From an uncultured Chloroflexota bacterium (GTDB lineage: Bacteria > Chloroflexota > Anaerolineae > Anaerolineales > Anaerolineaceae), in the NCBI GenBank assembly GCA_902786265.1, contig CADACE010000003.1, forward strand, positions 62,001 to 126,000: a DNA stretch of 64,000 nt. The letters run 5' to 3'. Made by a program: the position numbers and the translations under genes. Below, one piece after another: positions 16,968-26,060 of this stretch. The notes beneath the pieces are model-generated. The model saw only the letters and a program-made list of their open reading frames with translations. It was not told the origin of the DNA and searched no databases. Position 1 is the first letter of the stretch, and each line of letters opens with the position of its first letter.

Positions 16968-16994
16968 AAATATCTTTGAGGAGATAAAAGAATT

Positions 16995-17624
16995 ATGATA
17001 ATCTATTCCGTATTTGATCCCATATTCAAATCCTATGGAAAAGTTTTGGATGCTTATGATGTTTCAGAACTTCATGACGCTATGATGACCATCCCGCTTC
17101 CGGAATCCGGAACTGCTTATGAAGCAGGGATCAGCAGTCTGGAAGATTGCGACATTTTTGAGCAGCTCAAAAATCGGGCTTTTGGCGGGATGCCTGTACA
17201 GCTTGGGATGTGTTGGGGACATAACACAAAACTGAATTGTCTTGAGTATCATCGGGACAGCGAAGTAAATGTCGGAACACATGATTTTATTTTGCTCCTC
17301 GCGCTGGAAAGTCAAATCGAAAACGGGAAGCTTAATACAGAAAATGTCATAGCTTTCCGTGTTCCTGCGGGCGTGGTTGTTGAGGTTTATGCTACAACCC
17401 TCCATTATGCGCCATGTCATACGGATGAGAAGAACGGTTTTCGTGTTGCTGTTGTTCTGCCGCTGGGAACCAATACAGATAAACCAGAGATCCAGGCAGC
17501 GAATTTTGAAGACCGGCTTTTATGGGCACGCAACAAATGGCTTCTTGCGCATTCCGAATCCAATGAAGCAAAACAGGGCGCTTATGTCGGACTTACCGGA
17601 GAAAATATTGATATAGCCGGTTAA
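16995..17624 (+). CDS. DUF4867 family protein
   Basis: A 209-residue protein with cupin-like features. The stretches LGMCWGHNTKLNCLEYHRDS, VGTHDFILLLAL, RVPAGVVVEVYATTLHYAPC and VVLPLGTNT match DUF4867, a family known from gut Firmicutes near sugar genes (galactose/tagatose metabolism), with no proven reaction. The His, Glu and His in GHN, EYHRD and TLHYAPCH could bind a metal. It is transcribed alone, with its own promoter and a terminator at 17706. Function is inferred from family context only. Confidence 0.8.
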   Translation: MIIYSVFDPIFKSYGKVLDAYDVSELHDAMMTIPLPESGTAYEAGISSLEDCDIFEQLKNRAFGGMPVQLGMCWGHNTKLNCLEYHRDSEVNVGTHDFILLLALESQIENGKLNTENVIAFRVPAGVVVEVYATTLHYAPCHTDEKNGFRVAVVLPLGTNTDKPEIQAANFEDRLLWARNKWLLAHSESNEAKQGAYVGLTGENIDIAG

Positions 17625-17705
17625 AAAAATTATCCATGCAAACTCCGGTGCAAAATTCCATGTAAGCACCGATATATTGCTGTTTTTTGAACAACCAAAT
17701 GACAG

Positions 17706-17746
17706 GAAATTACAGAAACTCAGTTTGATGTAATTTTCTTTTTTTT
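17706..17746 (+). terminator. Rho-independent terminator
   Basis: GAAATTACA (17706-17714) pairs with TGTAATTTT (17729-17737), followed by CTTTTTTTT. The rest of 17625-17961 is AT-rich; it must hold the promoter of the next gene, but I cannot place one with confidence. Confidence 0.7.
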
Positions 17747-17961
17747 ACCTGATAATCATCCGGTTGGATAACCACATACACTATTTTAAGCCTGACCGAC
17801 ACAAAAACCGGTAATCTTCAGGTAAACACCGTAAAACAACAGAGGAAAATTATAAAATATCATAAAAACAAAATATAATTTAATTAGCGTCAAATATTCT
17901 GTCTGGAATTGAATCCGAAAAGGATGGATCGACAGGTTTTATGTTGGAAAGGAGAAATCAG

Positions 17962-19584
17962 ATGAAAAGGATCATTTTTGCCGTTTTTTTCGTTTTATTG
18001 GTTACCTTGACAGCAAATGCAGATGATCTGACGGAAATAAAAAACTCGGGTGTGCTTTGTTTTGGCGTATCCCCTGATAATTTTCCGTTCGCCTTTTATG
18101 ATAAAAATGATGACCTGACCGGCATTGATATCAGACTTATGGAGAAGATAGCTGAACTGCTGGATGTAAACCTGGATGTCTATGAAATATCTTCTGATGA
18201 CCTCATTGATTCATTACAGATCGGACAAGTGGATGTTATCGGCGGTGCATTTTCCAGAACAAAAACAAGAAGAAATCAGCTTGATTTCACAAAAATATAC
18301 TACAGCTCAGAAGGTGTTTTTGTTGCGAAAAACAAACTGAAAATGACAGAACCGCTGACAGCGGAATCTTTCGCAGGACTCAAAATTGGTGTTCAGAAAG
18401 ATACCGGATTTGAAGAATGGCTGAATTCGGAATTATTGGAAGACAGAATTATCGAAAAGAAGAATATCTTCAGATACAGTTCTGTCAGTGATGCGATGAA
18501 AGCCCTGAACAAAGGCCGTATCGACCTGGTCATAATGGATATTAACATATTTTTGAGCAGTTATCAGGAGAATCCGGATTATCGGTATTGGCAATATGAT
18601 GAGCCGAAAGACAGCTTTGCCTTTGGCGTTCGAAAGAATACAGAAACAGAATCGCAGCAGCAAACGCTGAAATCGTCTGAACTCAAATCTGAGCTTGATA
18701 AATATCTTTCCGAACTGCTCACCGATGGCACTGCACAGAAAATAGCGGATTCTTTCTTCAATGGAGAGTATGAAGAACAACAGCCATTGATACAGTGGCA
18801 GGCAAAGCCAAAGAATTCAGACAGAGACGGCATTCCAACCCCCACGTCGATTCCGACTATTGCTGCACGCCCACTGCCTATGGCAACTGTTTTGCCGACT
18901 GCTGTTGTTGCCACCCCGACTTCTGGAAAATGTACTCATAACATGACTTATGTTGCGGATGTTACAGTCCCGGACGGTCAGCAATTCAGTCCCGGAAGCT
19001 ATTTCACAAAGACCTGGCGAATCAAAAACAGTGGAACATGTACATGGACGACAAATTACACATTTGACTTTGTCTCTGGTAATCAGATGAACGGTTGGAG
19101 ACAACCTCTTCCGAAAACAGTCTATCCGGGAGATACAGTCGATATAAGCATCAACATGACAGCTCCGAATACACCCGGGAGTTATCAGGGAAACTGGCAG
19201 CTGAAAGATCCTTTTGGATACGGTATCGGAACTCCGATCTGGGTCAAAATTGTCGTACCGGGTTCGTCCGTTCCGACAGCAATACCAAACTCAGATTATT
19301 ACTCTTCTCCGGTCCAGCAATCTGTAAAACCGGTACTGCTGTGGTATTACCCCAATTTTTATACACAGAAATCCGGGCAATGTGTGAATGTATATTGGGG
19401 TCTTGATCAATTTTCCACTATGGAGATTCGGGTAGATGGCGCTGAAGTTTATTATGGTTCTGATGAAAGCGGCTACATTCAGATATGTAACGAGGTTTAT
19501 GCTATAGGGCAGCATAACATTGAGCTCTGCGCCTATGCAGTCGGCGGGACAACCTGTGAGACGCTGCTTTATACTACGAATTAA
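17962..19584 (+). CDS. Family 3 solute-binding domain fused to an NBR1-type Ig domain
   Basis: A 540-residue exported protein. The signal peptide (to ANA|D21) is followed by a bacterial family 3 solute-binding domain (about 21-270: GVLCFGVSPDNFPFAFYD, LTGIDIRLMEKIAELL, QVDVIGG, with RTKTRR after it), the type that binds amino acids. A Pro/Thr linker (285-315) leads to a domain with TWRIKNSGTCTWTTNYTF and PGTYQGNWQL-like strands, typical of the NBR1 Ig-like domain, common in Anaerolineae. About 100 further residues with paired Cys form another beta domain. The start is ATG 17962 behind AAAGGAG; an ATG at 17941 lies before that site. No transporter subunits are adjacent, so it may be a sensor or adhesin rather than a transporter part. 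Confidence 0.82.
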   Translation: MKRIIFAVFFVLLVTLTANADDLTEIKNSGVLCFGVSPDNFPFAFYDKNDDLTGIDIRLMEKIAELLDVNLDVYEISSDDLIDSLQIGQVDVIGGAFSRTKTRRNQLDFTKIYYSSEGVFVAKNKLKMTEPLTAESFAGLKIGVQKDTGFEEWLNSELLEDRIIEKKNIFRYSSVSDAMKALNKGRIDLVIMDINIFLSSYQENPDYRYWQYDEPKDSFAFGVRKNTETESQQQTLKSSELKSELDKYLSELLTDGTAQKIADSFFNGEYEEQQPLIQWQAKPKNSDRDGIPTPTSIPTIAARPLPMATVLPTAVVATPTSGKCTHNMTYVADVTVPDGQQFSPGSYFTKTWRIKNSGTCTWTTNYTFDFVSGNQMNGWRQPLPKTVYPGDTVDISINMTAPNTPGSYQGNWQLKDPFGYGIGTPIWVKIVVPGSSVPTAIPNSDYYSSPVQQSVKPVLLWYYPNFYTQKSGQCVNVYWGLDQFSTMEIRVDGAEVYYGSDESGYIQICNEVYAIGQHNIELCAYAVGGTTCETLLYTTN

Positions 19585-19660
19585 AAAATGTATTCACGTT
19601 TCAGATGCTGCAGTGAAAACGATCTCATTTTCATGATGGATCTGATTGTTCTTAAACCGG

Positions 19661-19700
19661 TCACCTGCACCGCAGAACGTCAGGCAGGTGATCAGTTTTT
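19661..19700 (+). terminator. Rho-independent terminator
   Basis: TCACCTGC (19661-19668) pairs with GCAGGTGA (19684-19691), followed by TCAGTTTTT. Confidence 0.7.
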
Positions 19701-19807
19701 ATCTGCAATGCAAGCTAAATTATCTGTAATACTTTTACACAGGGATTCAATATCCGGTGAAGACGATTTTCATGGCTCATCGGGGAATCCGGAATCGGAG
19801 AAAATTA

Positions 19808-20491
19808 ATGGATCTGACCAGATTGACAGAACGTATTTGGATTTTTCCGTATGAAGAATGGCGGGACAGACCGACTTTGGGATATATCCGCGGAAATAAC
19901 TGGAGTCTGGCAGTAGACGCCGGTCACAGTTCCGGCCATACAGAAGCTTTTTACAAAGCGTTGGAAAGACAAGGGCTTCCATTACCTTCCCTTACGGTAC
20001 TGACACACTGGCACTGGGATCACACCTTCGGTATGCATGCCATACACGGATTGAGCCTTGCAAATGCCCGTACAGATGATCACATACGTTCCTGCCGGGA
20101 ATGGATCACACGTGAAGGCCGGGAAGCTTTCCTCTCTCAGGATTTCAAGATCCGGAATGAATACGCAGATGAAAGACCGGTTATTGTGACCTCGTCCGAT
20201 ATGGTTTATACAGGCGAAATGCTTTTAGAGGCCGGAGACTGTCCCGTCAAAATATTTCAGGCGGAGTCTCCGCATACTGATGATTCTACGTTGATCTTTA
20301 TACCCGGAGAGAAAGTCCTTTTCCTTGGTGATTCCGCTTATGGAGCTTTCCCTACATGGGAAAGTGATCCGGAATTGTGCCGTAAGCTGATCGATACCAT
20401 TATGCCGCTTGACGCGGATATATGTATCCCAAGTCATCACGATCCGCTTACAAAATCCGAAGCAGTCAGAAATCTGCAAGAAGCTTTATAA
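19808..20491 (+). CDS. Metallo-beta-lactamase fold hydrolase
   Basis: A 227-residue cytoplasmic protein of the metallo-beta-lactamase fold. The metal site THWHWDH is complete, with SPHTDDSTLIFIPGEKVLFLGDSAYG supplying the third and fourth ligands and SHHDPLT at the end. The family includes glyoxalase II and lactonases; the substrate here cannot be told. The start is ATG 19808 after GGAG; the longer frame from 19757 adds a charged stretch without a ribosome site. It lies just ahead of the sugar operon but has no shared promoter. Confidence 0.85.
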   Translation: MDLTRLTERIWIFPYEEWRDRPTLGYIRGNNWSLAVDAGHSSGHTEAFYKALERQGLPLPSLTVLTHWHWDHTFGMHAIHGLSLANARTDDHIRSCREWITREGREAFLSQDFKIRNEYADERPVIVTSSDMVYTGEMLLEAGDCPVKIFQAESPHTDDSTLIFIPGEKVLFLGDSAYGAFPTWESDPELCRKLIDTIMPLDADICIPSHHDPLTKSEAVRNLQEAL

Positions 20492-20551
20492 GCGCAGATC
20501 CTGCAAAAGCATTGTTTAAACGGTGCGATTTTTCCAGGGCAAAATTGCATC

Positions 20552-20579
20552 TTGATTATTCAGTCTCATAGGTTATAAT
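20552..20579 (+). promoter_or_regulatory. Probable promoter of the sugar ABC operon
   Basis: TTGATT (20552-20557), 16 bases, then TATAAT (20574-20579). The start codon follows 67 bases on, leaving room for a regulatory leader. Confidence 0.55.
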
Positions 20580-20645
20580 TGACTTATCACAACAAATGAT
20601 TACGATGCTCGAAGTTCCGTATTAACACACAGACAGGAGTAAAAG

Positions 20646-21479
20646 ATGTTGTCCAAGAAATCGAAATTATGGGTCACTGTTACAATGATTTTTTTGATCC
20701 TCATGGCTTTGATCTCCATCGGTCCTCTTTTCTGGGTCGTGATGTCTTCCTTCAAAACGACAAAGGAAACTATGAGAGATGCCTTTGCCCTGCCGAATTC
20801 CTGGAATTTTGACGGATACAGAGTAGCTCTGGATATTTCTCCTATTTTTAAATTTTATGGGAACAGTCTCGTTATCGCTTTGAGCAGTACACTCCTAAAC
20901 CTGGTCGTTGTGTCGATGGCAGCCTATGCCTTGGCGCGGTTCAGATTTAAGGGCAATGAACAGCTTACACTGCTCTTCTCTTCTTCGCTTCTCATCCCTG
21001 TTTCAGCCCTGCTCATGCCGATTTACCGCATTTGGATGACACTTAAACTTTTTGATACCCGTCTGGGATTGATCCTTGTTTACGCGGCGCTCGGTCTTCC
21101 TGAATCACTGTTCCTCTTCAAAGCTTATTTTCAAAGCATTCCTAAAGAACTGGAAGAGGCAGCTTATCTGGATGGTGCGGGAGTGTTCAGAACATTTCTC
21201 ACAATCATCTGCCCACTTGCTAAATCCGGACTGGCAACCGGCGCTATTCTGCAGTTTCTCAAATCATGGAATGAGTTCATTTTCGCGCTGGTTCTGACAA
21301 AAAGCACAGAAGTCCGTACCCTGCCGCTGGCTTTGAATTATTTCACTTCACAATTTACGTTCAACTACGCGGCGATGTTCGCGGGAATTACCATGGCTGT
21401 TTTGCCGAGTATTTTAATTTACGTGTTACTTCAGGAACAGGTGACGTCGAGTATGATCGCAGGTTCTCTGAAGGGTTAA
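20646..21479 (+). CDS. Sugar ABC transporter permease, MalG type
   Basis: A 277-residue inner-membrane permease of the binding-protein-dependent CUT1 class. Six membrane segments can be read (first LWVTVTMIFLILMALISIGP), and the cytoplasmic loop EEAAYLDGAGVFRTFLTIICPLAKSGL is the EAA motif that docks the ATPase. The C-terminus EQVTSSMIAGSLKG is the usual MalG ending. It is the first gene of a five-gene operon, an order (MalG before binding protein before MalF) that differs from the common arrangement. No ATPase gene lies in the operon. Confidence 0.92.
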   Translation: MLSKKSKLWVTVTMIFLILMALISIGPLFWVVMSSFKTTKETMRDAFALPNSWNFDGYRVALDISPIFKFYGNSLVIALSSTLLNLVVVSMAAYALARFRFKGNEQLTLLFSSSLLIPVSALLMPIYRIWMTLKLFDTRLGLILVYAALGLPESLFLFKAYFQSIPKELEEAAYLDGAGVFRTFLTIICPLAKSGLATGAILQFLKSWNEFIFALVLTKSTEVRTLPLALNYFTSQFTFNYAAMFAGITMAVLPSILIYVLLQEQVTSSMIAGSLKG

Positions 21480-21501
21480 AATATTTTCGAAAGGAAGAAA
21501 A

Positions 21502-22743
21502 ATGAAGAAAGCTTTGTTGTTTGTTTTATGTTTTGTTATGGCACTTGGTGCCTTCGCTGCTGTTCAGGCTCAGGATGTCGTTGAGATCAACGTCCCCACG
21601 ATGCGCATCGGCATCAACTCAAGTGCCGAATGGTTCGCTGAACGCAGCGCTGCCTTTAATGCCGAATACGGTGACCGCATTAAAGTGAACATTGAAGAAA
21701 TCGCCGGTGACCAGAACCTCGTTGATAAGATCAAGGTCCTGTATTCAGCGAATTCCCTTCCCTCTGCCTTTGACCTTGGCGGCTACAACGTTATCGACAT
21801 GATGAAGGACCAACTGGTAGACCTGACTCCTTACATTGACGAAGAGACTCGTGCCAATGCCTCCGATATCTGCTGGGAAGTCAACACCCGCGACGGTAAG
21901 ATCCTTGGCATGCCCTTCACCCGTCAGGTTATCGGTTATTTCTATAATAAGGAACATTTCGCTGCCGCTGGTATCGAAAAACCGGCTGAAACCTGGGAAG
22001 AATTCTTTGAAGACTGCGAAAAACTGAAAGCCGCCGGTTTCACACCGCTTTCCATGGATACCGCGGATTCCGGCTGGGTCACCTCCCTGATGCTGGGCGC
22101 CATGATCGGCGGAACCGATGAGGGCGAGGTATGGATGAATACGGCCCTCCCGACCGACTACAACACGGAAGCCTTTATTGACGCCGCCACAAAGATCCAG
22201 TACATGTTCCAGAATTACACCACACCGGACGCCATCGGCGGCGCTTATGAACACGCTGCAGCCAACTTCTTCATCGAAGAGACTTCCATGATCGCCAACG
22301 GTCCGTGGATGGTTTCCGATTTCTATGACACCACCATGGTTGACGAAGATTTCGCCGACAAGATCGGTGTTGCCATGTATCCGGGAGCTGTTATGTACAA
22401 CAGCGGTAAGATCGGTTGGCAGGTCGGCGCAAAAGATCCGAAAGAACTTGAAGCTGCTATCACCTATGTCAAATTCATGACTTCCGTTGAAAGCCAGCTG
22501 AAGATGCTGGAAATGACCGGTGATACCCCGGCTGCCGATGTTGCCTCCGACAATGTTTATCCGCTCGTGAACGAAACCACCGCTCTGACGGAAAACGCCA
22601 AACACAGCATCAATGACTTCCAGAGCCTCTGGTATGCCAATGTTGTGGATGAGATCAGCGTCCAGTATCCGCTCCTGGCCCAGGGTACTATCACCCCGGA
22701 AGAGTTTGCCCAGGCACTGACCGATACAGCTCAGAAAAACTAA
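21502..22743 (+). CDS. Sugar ABC transporter solute-binding protein, family 1
   Basis: A 413-residue exported binding protein. The signal peptide ends near VQAQD. The mature part has the family 1 fold: AEWFAERSAAFNAEYGDRIKV, the first lobe NKEHFAAAGIEKPAETWEEF, GFTPLSMDTADSGW and FFIEETSMIANGPWMVSDF. It lacks a lipobox, so it may be free or bound through partners. Codon choice is strongly biased towards C-ending codons, more so than its neighbours, which suggests high expression. A hairpin follows its stop at 22759, probably raising its level over the downstream genes. Confidence 0.9.
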   Translation: MKKALLFVLCFVMALGAFAAVQAQDVVEINVPTMRIGINSSAEWFAERSAAFNAEYGDRIKVNIEEIAGDQNLVDKIKVLYSANSLPSAFDLGGYNVIDMMKDQLVDLTPYIDEETRANASDICWEVNTRDGKILGMPFTRQVIGYFYNKEHFAAAGIEKPAETWEEFFEDCEKLKAAGFTPLSMDTADSGWVTSLMLGAMIGGTDEGEVWMNTALPTDYNTEAFIDAATKIQYMFQNYTTPDAIGGAYEHAAANFFIEETSMIANGPWMVSDFYDTTMVDEDFADKIGVAMYPGAVMYNSGKIGWQVGAKDPKELEAAITYVKFMTSVESQLKMLEMTGDTPAADVASDNVYPLVNETTALTENAKHSINDFQSLWYANVVDEISVQYPLLAQGTITPEEFAQALTDTAQKN

Positions 22744-22758
22744 TCAATTAACTTTTTC

Positions 22759-22800
22759 GATCTGAGACAGCCTTAACCGGCTGTTTCAGATCTGCCTTTT
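22759..22800 (+). terminator. Intercistronic hairpin after the binding protein gene
   Basis: GATCTGAGACAGCC (22759-22772) pairs with GGCTGTTTCAGATC (22779-22792) with one wobble, followed by TGCCTTTT. The weak T-tract suggests partial termination or protection of the upstream message. Confidence 0.7.
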
Positions 22801-22827
22801 ATCTAATGAAATAAAAAGGAGCAAACG

Positions 22828-23700
22828 ATGAAGATCAGCAAATGGAAAATCGCGGCCTTTCTAACCCCCTGTATTTTGCTTTTCAGCCTCGTATTTGTTA
22901 TACCGATGCTGATCATCATTGTCACCTCATTCTTTGATTGGAAAGCGGGGGGAATTTTCAACTTTGTCGGACTGAATAATTATATCAACGCGTTTACAGC
23001 CGACAAACGCATGCATCAGGCGATCATTAATACACTAATATGGGTCGCACTGCAGGCAACGATCCACGTTTCGCTCGGAACACTTATTGCGTACCTGCTT
23101 TCAATGAAGGTGAAAGGCTGGAAAGTGTTCCGTACCATATACATGATCCCAAATGTAATTTCATCTTCAGTTCTTGCTGTGATCCTGGTGAATGTTTTCC
23201 GCGCGAAGGGCGGTCTGGTAAATGGCATCATTACCAAAATCACAGGTACAACTTTTACAAAGAACTGGTTCTTTGATTCCGATTCGGCATTCATAACCGT
23301 AACACTCACCTGGCTTATTTATACCGGTTTGATCGTTATTATCGCCCTTGCCGGTTTTATGTCCGTTCCGGAAGAAATTATTGATGCTGCCAGGATCGAC
23401 GGAGCAAGCGACGCGAAGCTCCTTTTCCGCATCAAGCTGCCGCTTATCCGCACTGTATTGGGTACCTGTGTAATTCTGGCGGCGACCAGTAAACTGACTG
23501 AATTTGAACTGATCTACCTCACTACCGGCGGCGGTCCGGGGGACATGACGATCAATCTGCCTCTCTATCTCTACAAAACTTCCATGATCGACAATAATTA
23601 CGGTTATGCCAGCATGATGAGTGTCGTTCTTGTTCTTTTTGGTGTTATTTGTGTATTCCTTATCCATAGAATTTTCCGTATGAATGAAGCGGATATATAA
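22828..23700 (+). CDS. Sugar ABC transporter permease, MalF type
   Basis: A 290-residue permease partner of the MalG-type gene. The N-terminal segment AAFLTPCILLFSLVFVIPML, the motif NLNNYINAFTADK-like NNYINAFTA and the EAA loop EEIIDAARIDGASDAKLLFRIKLP are all present, with six membrane segments. A strong ribosome site (AAAAGGAGC) precedes ATG 22828. It completes the transmembrane part of the importer; the ATPase must be supplied from elsewhere, as is common for shared MsmK-type ATPases. Confidence 0.92.
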   Translation: MKISKWKIAAFLTPCILLFSLVFVIPMLIIIVTSFFDWKAGGIFNFVGLNNYINAFTADKRMHQAIINTLIWVALQATIHVSLGTLIAYLLSMKVKGWKVFRTIYMIPNVISSSVLAVILVNVFRAKGGLVNGIITKITGTTFTKNWFFDSDSAFITVTLTWLIYTGLIVIIALAGFMSVPEEIIDAARIDGASDAKLLFRIKLPLIRTVLGTCVILAATSKLTEFELIYLTTGGGPGDMTINLPLYLYKTSMIDNNYGYASMMSVVLVLFGVICVFLIHRIFRMNEADI

Positions 23701-23727
23701 CAGAAAGCTATCGCAAAAGGAGCGTTT

Positions 23728-25095
23728 ATGAAAATCACGGTGATTGGCGGCGGCGGAGTCCGTTCCATGTTTCTGGCAAAAAGCCTTGCCCAGAGAGCTG
23801 AAGAATTGAACTTCACAGAGATCGTTTTTATGGATAATGATCCGGTAAAGCTCAATATTTACGGGAAAATGGCAAAACGTGTAGCGGAAATGATCGTCCC
23901 CGGAATCTGTTTCAAATTGACAATGGACGCAAAGGAAGCGATCCGGGATGCGGATTATATAATTACGACGATCCGTCCCGGGGAAGATGAAGCACGCTGC
24001 CGGGATGAACGTGCCGCACTTAACCGAGGAATTCTAGGCCAGGAAACCACCGGTGCCGCCGGTTTTTCCTTTGCCATGAGAACTGTCTCCTCGCTCGCGG
24101 AATATTGTGAATTAGCAAAAGAATACGCAAAACCGGGGTTTAAGATCTTCAACTTTACAAATCCCGCCGGTGTCGTTTCGCAAACACTGCGTGACATGGG
24201 TTACGATTTTACCTACGGGATCTGCGATTCCCCAAGCGGACTGCTTCATAATTTTGCCGATCTCTATAACGCAGATCCGTCTGTTGTTACCGGAGAATAT
24301 TACGGCCTGAACCATCTGGGGTTCTTCAGCTCCATAAAACTCAACGGGCAGGAAATTATGCCTGATCTGATGAATGATCCGCGATTATACACGGATACTG
24401 ATATGCGGGTGTTCAAGCCGGACCTGATCAACCACATGGGTTGTATTCTGAACGAATATCTCTATTATTTCTACTACCGCCAGGAAGCAGTGGATAACAT
24501 TCTCAATGCCGGAATCACCCGCGGGGAAGTTATCCGCGACATCAACAAACAGATGACCGCGGAGCTTTCCGGTATGGATATCGACACAGACTTTGAAAGC
24601 TGTCTGAAGGTTTTTGAAAAATGGTACGGCCGCCGTGAAGCGGCTTATATGGCAAATGAGACCGGGGTCCGACGGCCTGAAAAGGAATGGAAATTCGATA
24701 TCTACGCGAAAGATGACGGTGGTTATGCCGGTGTCGCTTTGAAATATATCACCACAAAGCTCTCCGGGCACGATTCGGAAATGATCCTCTGCGTACCGAA
24801 TAACGGCGCGATTCCGGAATTGAAAGACAGTGATGTTGTCGAAATTACCTGCGATATCAAGAACGGGGAACTGATTCCGCATAGAATTGAAAACCGCTCC
24901 GAAATTGCCATGGAATTGATCAAACGCGTCAAAATATATGAACGACTGGCATCCAAAGCGATCCGCGAGAAAAGCATCTCTGCCGCGGTAGACTGCCTGA
25001 TGGTCCATCCGCTTGTTAATTCTTACTCCCTTGCAAAGGAACTGGTAGAAACATATATCGAAAACAACAGGGAATATATCAGCGGATGGAAATAA
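23728..25095 (+). CDS. Glycoside hydrolase family 4 (6-phospho-glycosidase-like)
   Basis: A 455-residue cytoplasmic enzyme. The NAD+ site is KITVIGGGGVRSMFLAKSLA at the N-terminus; FNFTNPAGVVSQTL and GLNHLGFF follow, as in GH4 enzymes, which cleave glycosides through an oxidation-elimination cycle using NAD+ and Mn2+. The metal/Cys motif, usually CN-x-P, reads CDSP (ICDSPSGLLH), which may point to a different substrate class. Placement behind an importer and before a sugar kinase suggests it splits the imported glycoside. Its end overlaps the kinase start by 10 bases. Confidence 0.88.
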   Translation: MKITVIGGGGVRSMFLAKSLAQRAEELNFTEIVFMDNDPVKLNIYGKMAKRVAEMIVPGICFKLTMDAKEAIRDADYIITTIRPGEDEARCRDERAALNRGILGQETTGAAGFSFAMRTVSSLAEYCELAKEYAKPGFKIFNFTNPAGVVSQTLRDMGYDFTYGICDSPSGLLHNFADLYNADPSVVTGEYYGLNHLGFFSSIKLNGQEIMPDLMNDPRLYTDTDMRVFKPDLINHMGCILNEYLYYFYYRQEAVDNILNAGITRGEVIRDINKQMTAELSGMDIDTDFESCLKVFEKWYGRREAAYMANETGVRRPEKEWKFDIYAKDDGGYAGVALKYITTKLSGHDSEMILCVPNNGAIPELKDSDVVEITCDIKNGELIPHRIENRSEIAMELIKRVKIYERLASKAIREKSISAAVDCLMVHPLVNSYSLAKELVETYIENNREYISGWK

Positions 25096-26003
25096 AAAAT
25101 TTCGTAATCGGTATCGGCAGGACGAATATTGATTTGATTTACAGCGGGCTGGAGCATCTGCCCGTCCTCGGAGAAGAAGTATTTTCCAAAGATTTCGGGA
25201 TCCATCTCGGCGGCGGAGCCCCGGGCGAGTCTGTGATCATATCGAAACTGGGGATCCCGGCGAAAGTGATCACATGGCTGGGAAACGGTATTTTTGCCGG
25301 TCTTGCCCGATCGGAATTCAGGATCGGAAATCCGCACATTATTGATCTCTATCACGGTTCAGGCAATCCGATGGTCATGACCTCCGCAATGGTTTATGGA
25401 AATGACAGAACTTTCCTCTCCTATTGTGAGGAAATAAAGCTTACGGATTCAGATATATACAAGATCCGGGAAGAACATCATAATGCGAAAATCGTTTTGC
25501 TCAGCCCGCATTTTCCGGAAGTTTACGAGGGGCTTGATCTTTCCGGCACCATTCAGGTTTTCGATACCGGATGGGAAGATGATCTGAGCCTGGTGAACCC
25601 GAAATACCGGATGATGATCGAAAAAGCGGATTACTATCTGCCGAACCGCAGGGAAGCCCTGAAAGTAACCGGAGCATCTTCTATCGATGAAGCCGCGGAT
25701 ATTTTATCCGGGTTCTTTCCGCATGTTATTATCAAGCTTGACAGTGAAGGCTGTCTGGTCCGTGATAAGGACGGGACACGCATTATCCCTCCGCTGCAAA
25801 ATATCACTGCGGTCGATTCAACAGGAGCGGGAGACGCTTTTTTGTCAGGTTTTGTGTATGGCTTATATCATGGATATGATATCGACACATGCATACAATA
25901 CGGCAACATCACGGGCGGTACATGTGTACAGGATTATGGATGTCTGACAAAAACCCTGACAGAATCAGAGCTTCTTGAAATACAAAAACAGGTTTACAGT
26001 TAA
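25086..26003 (+). CDS. PfkB family carbohydrate kinase
   Basis: A 305-residue ribokinase-like enzyme. The sugar-binding region LGGGAPGESVIISKLGIP lies near residue 40, and the ATP/catalytic motif AVDSTGAGDAFLSGFVYGL with catalytic Asp lies near 250. It probably phosphorylates the sugar or aglycone released by the GH4 enzyme. It starts inside the end of that gene (ATG 25086), so expression is tightly linked. The donor is presumably ATP; the sugar cannot be told from the sequence. Confidence 0.9.
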   Translation: MEIKNFVIGIGRTNIDLIYSGLEHLPVLGEEVFSKDFGIHLGGGAPGESVIISKLGIPAKVITWLGNGIFAGLARSEFRIGNPHIIDLYHGSGNPMVMTSAMVYGNDRTFLSYCEEIKLTDSDIYKIREEHHNAKIVLLSPHFPEVYEGLDLSGTIQVFDTGWEDDLSLVNPKYRMMIEKADYYLPNRREALKVTGASSIDEAADILSGFFPHVIIKLDSEGCLVRDKDGTRIIPPLQNITAVDSTGAGDAFLSGFVYGLYHGYDIDTCIQYGNITGGTCVQDYGCLTKTLTESELLEIQKQVYS

Positions 26004-26060
26004 ACGTGTAACTTTTTTTCATGTTACTCAAAACCGACAGATTCAGATGAGGAGGGAACC

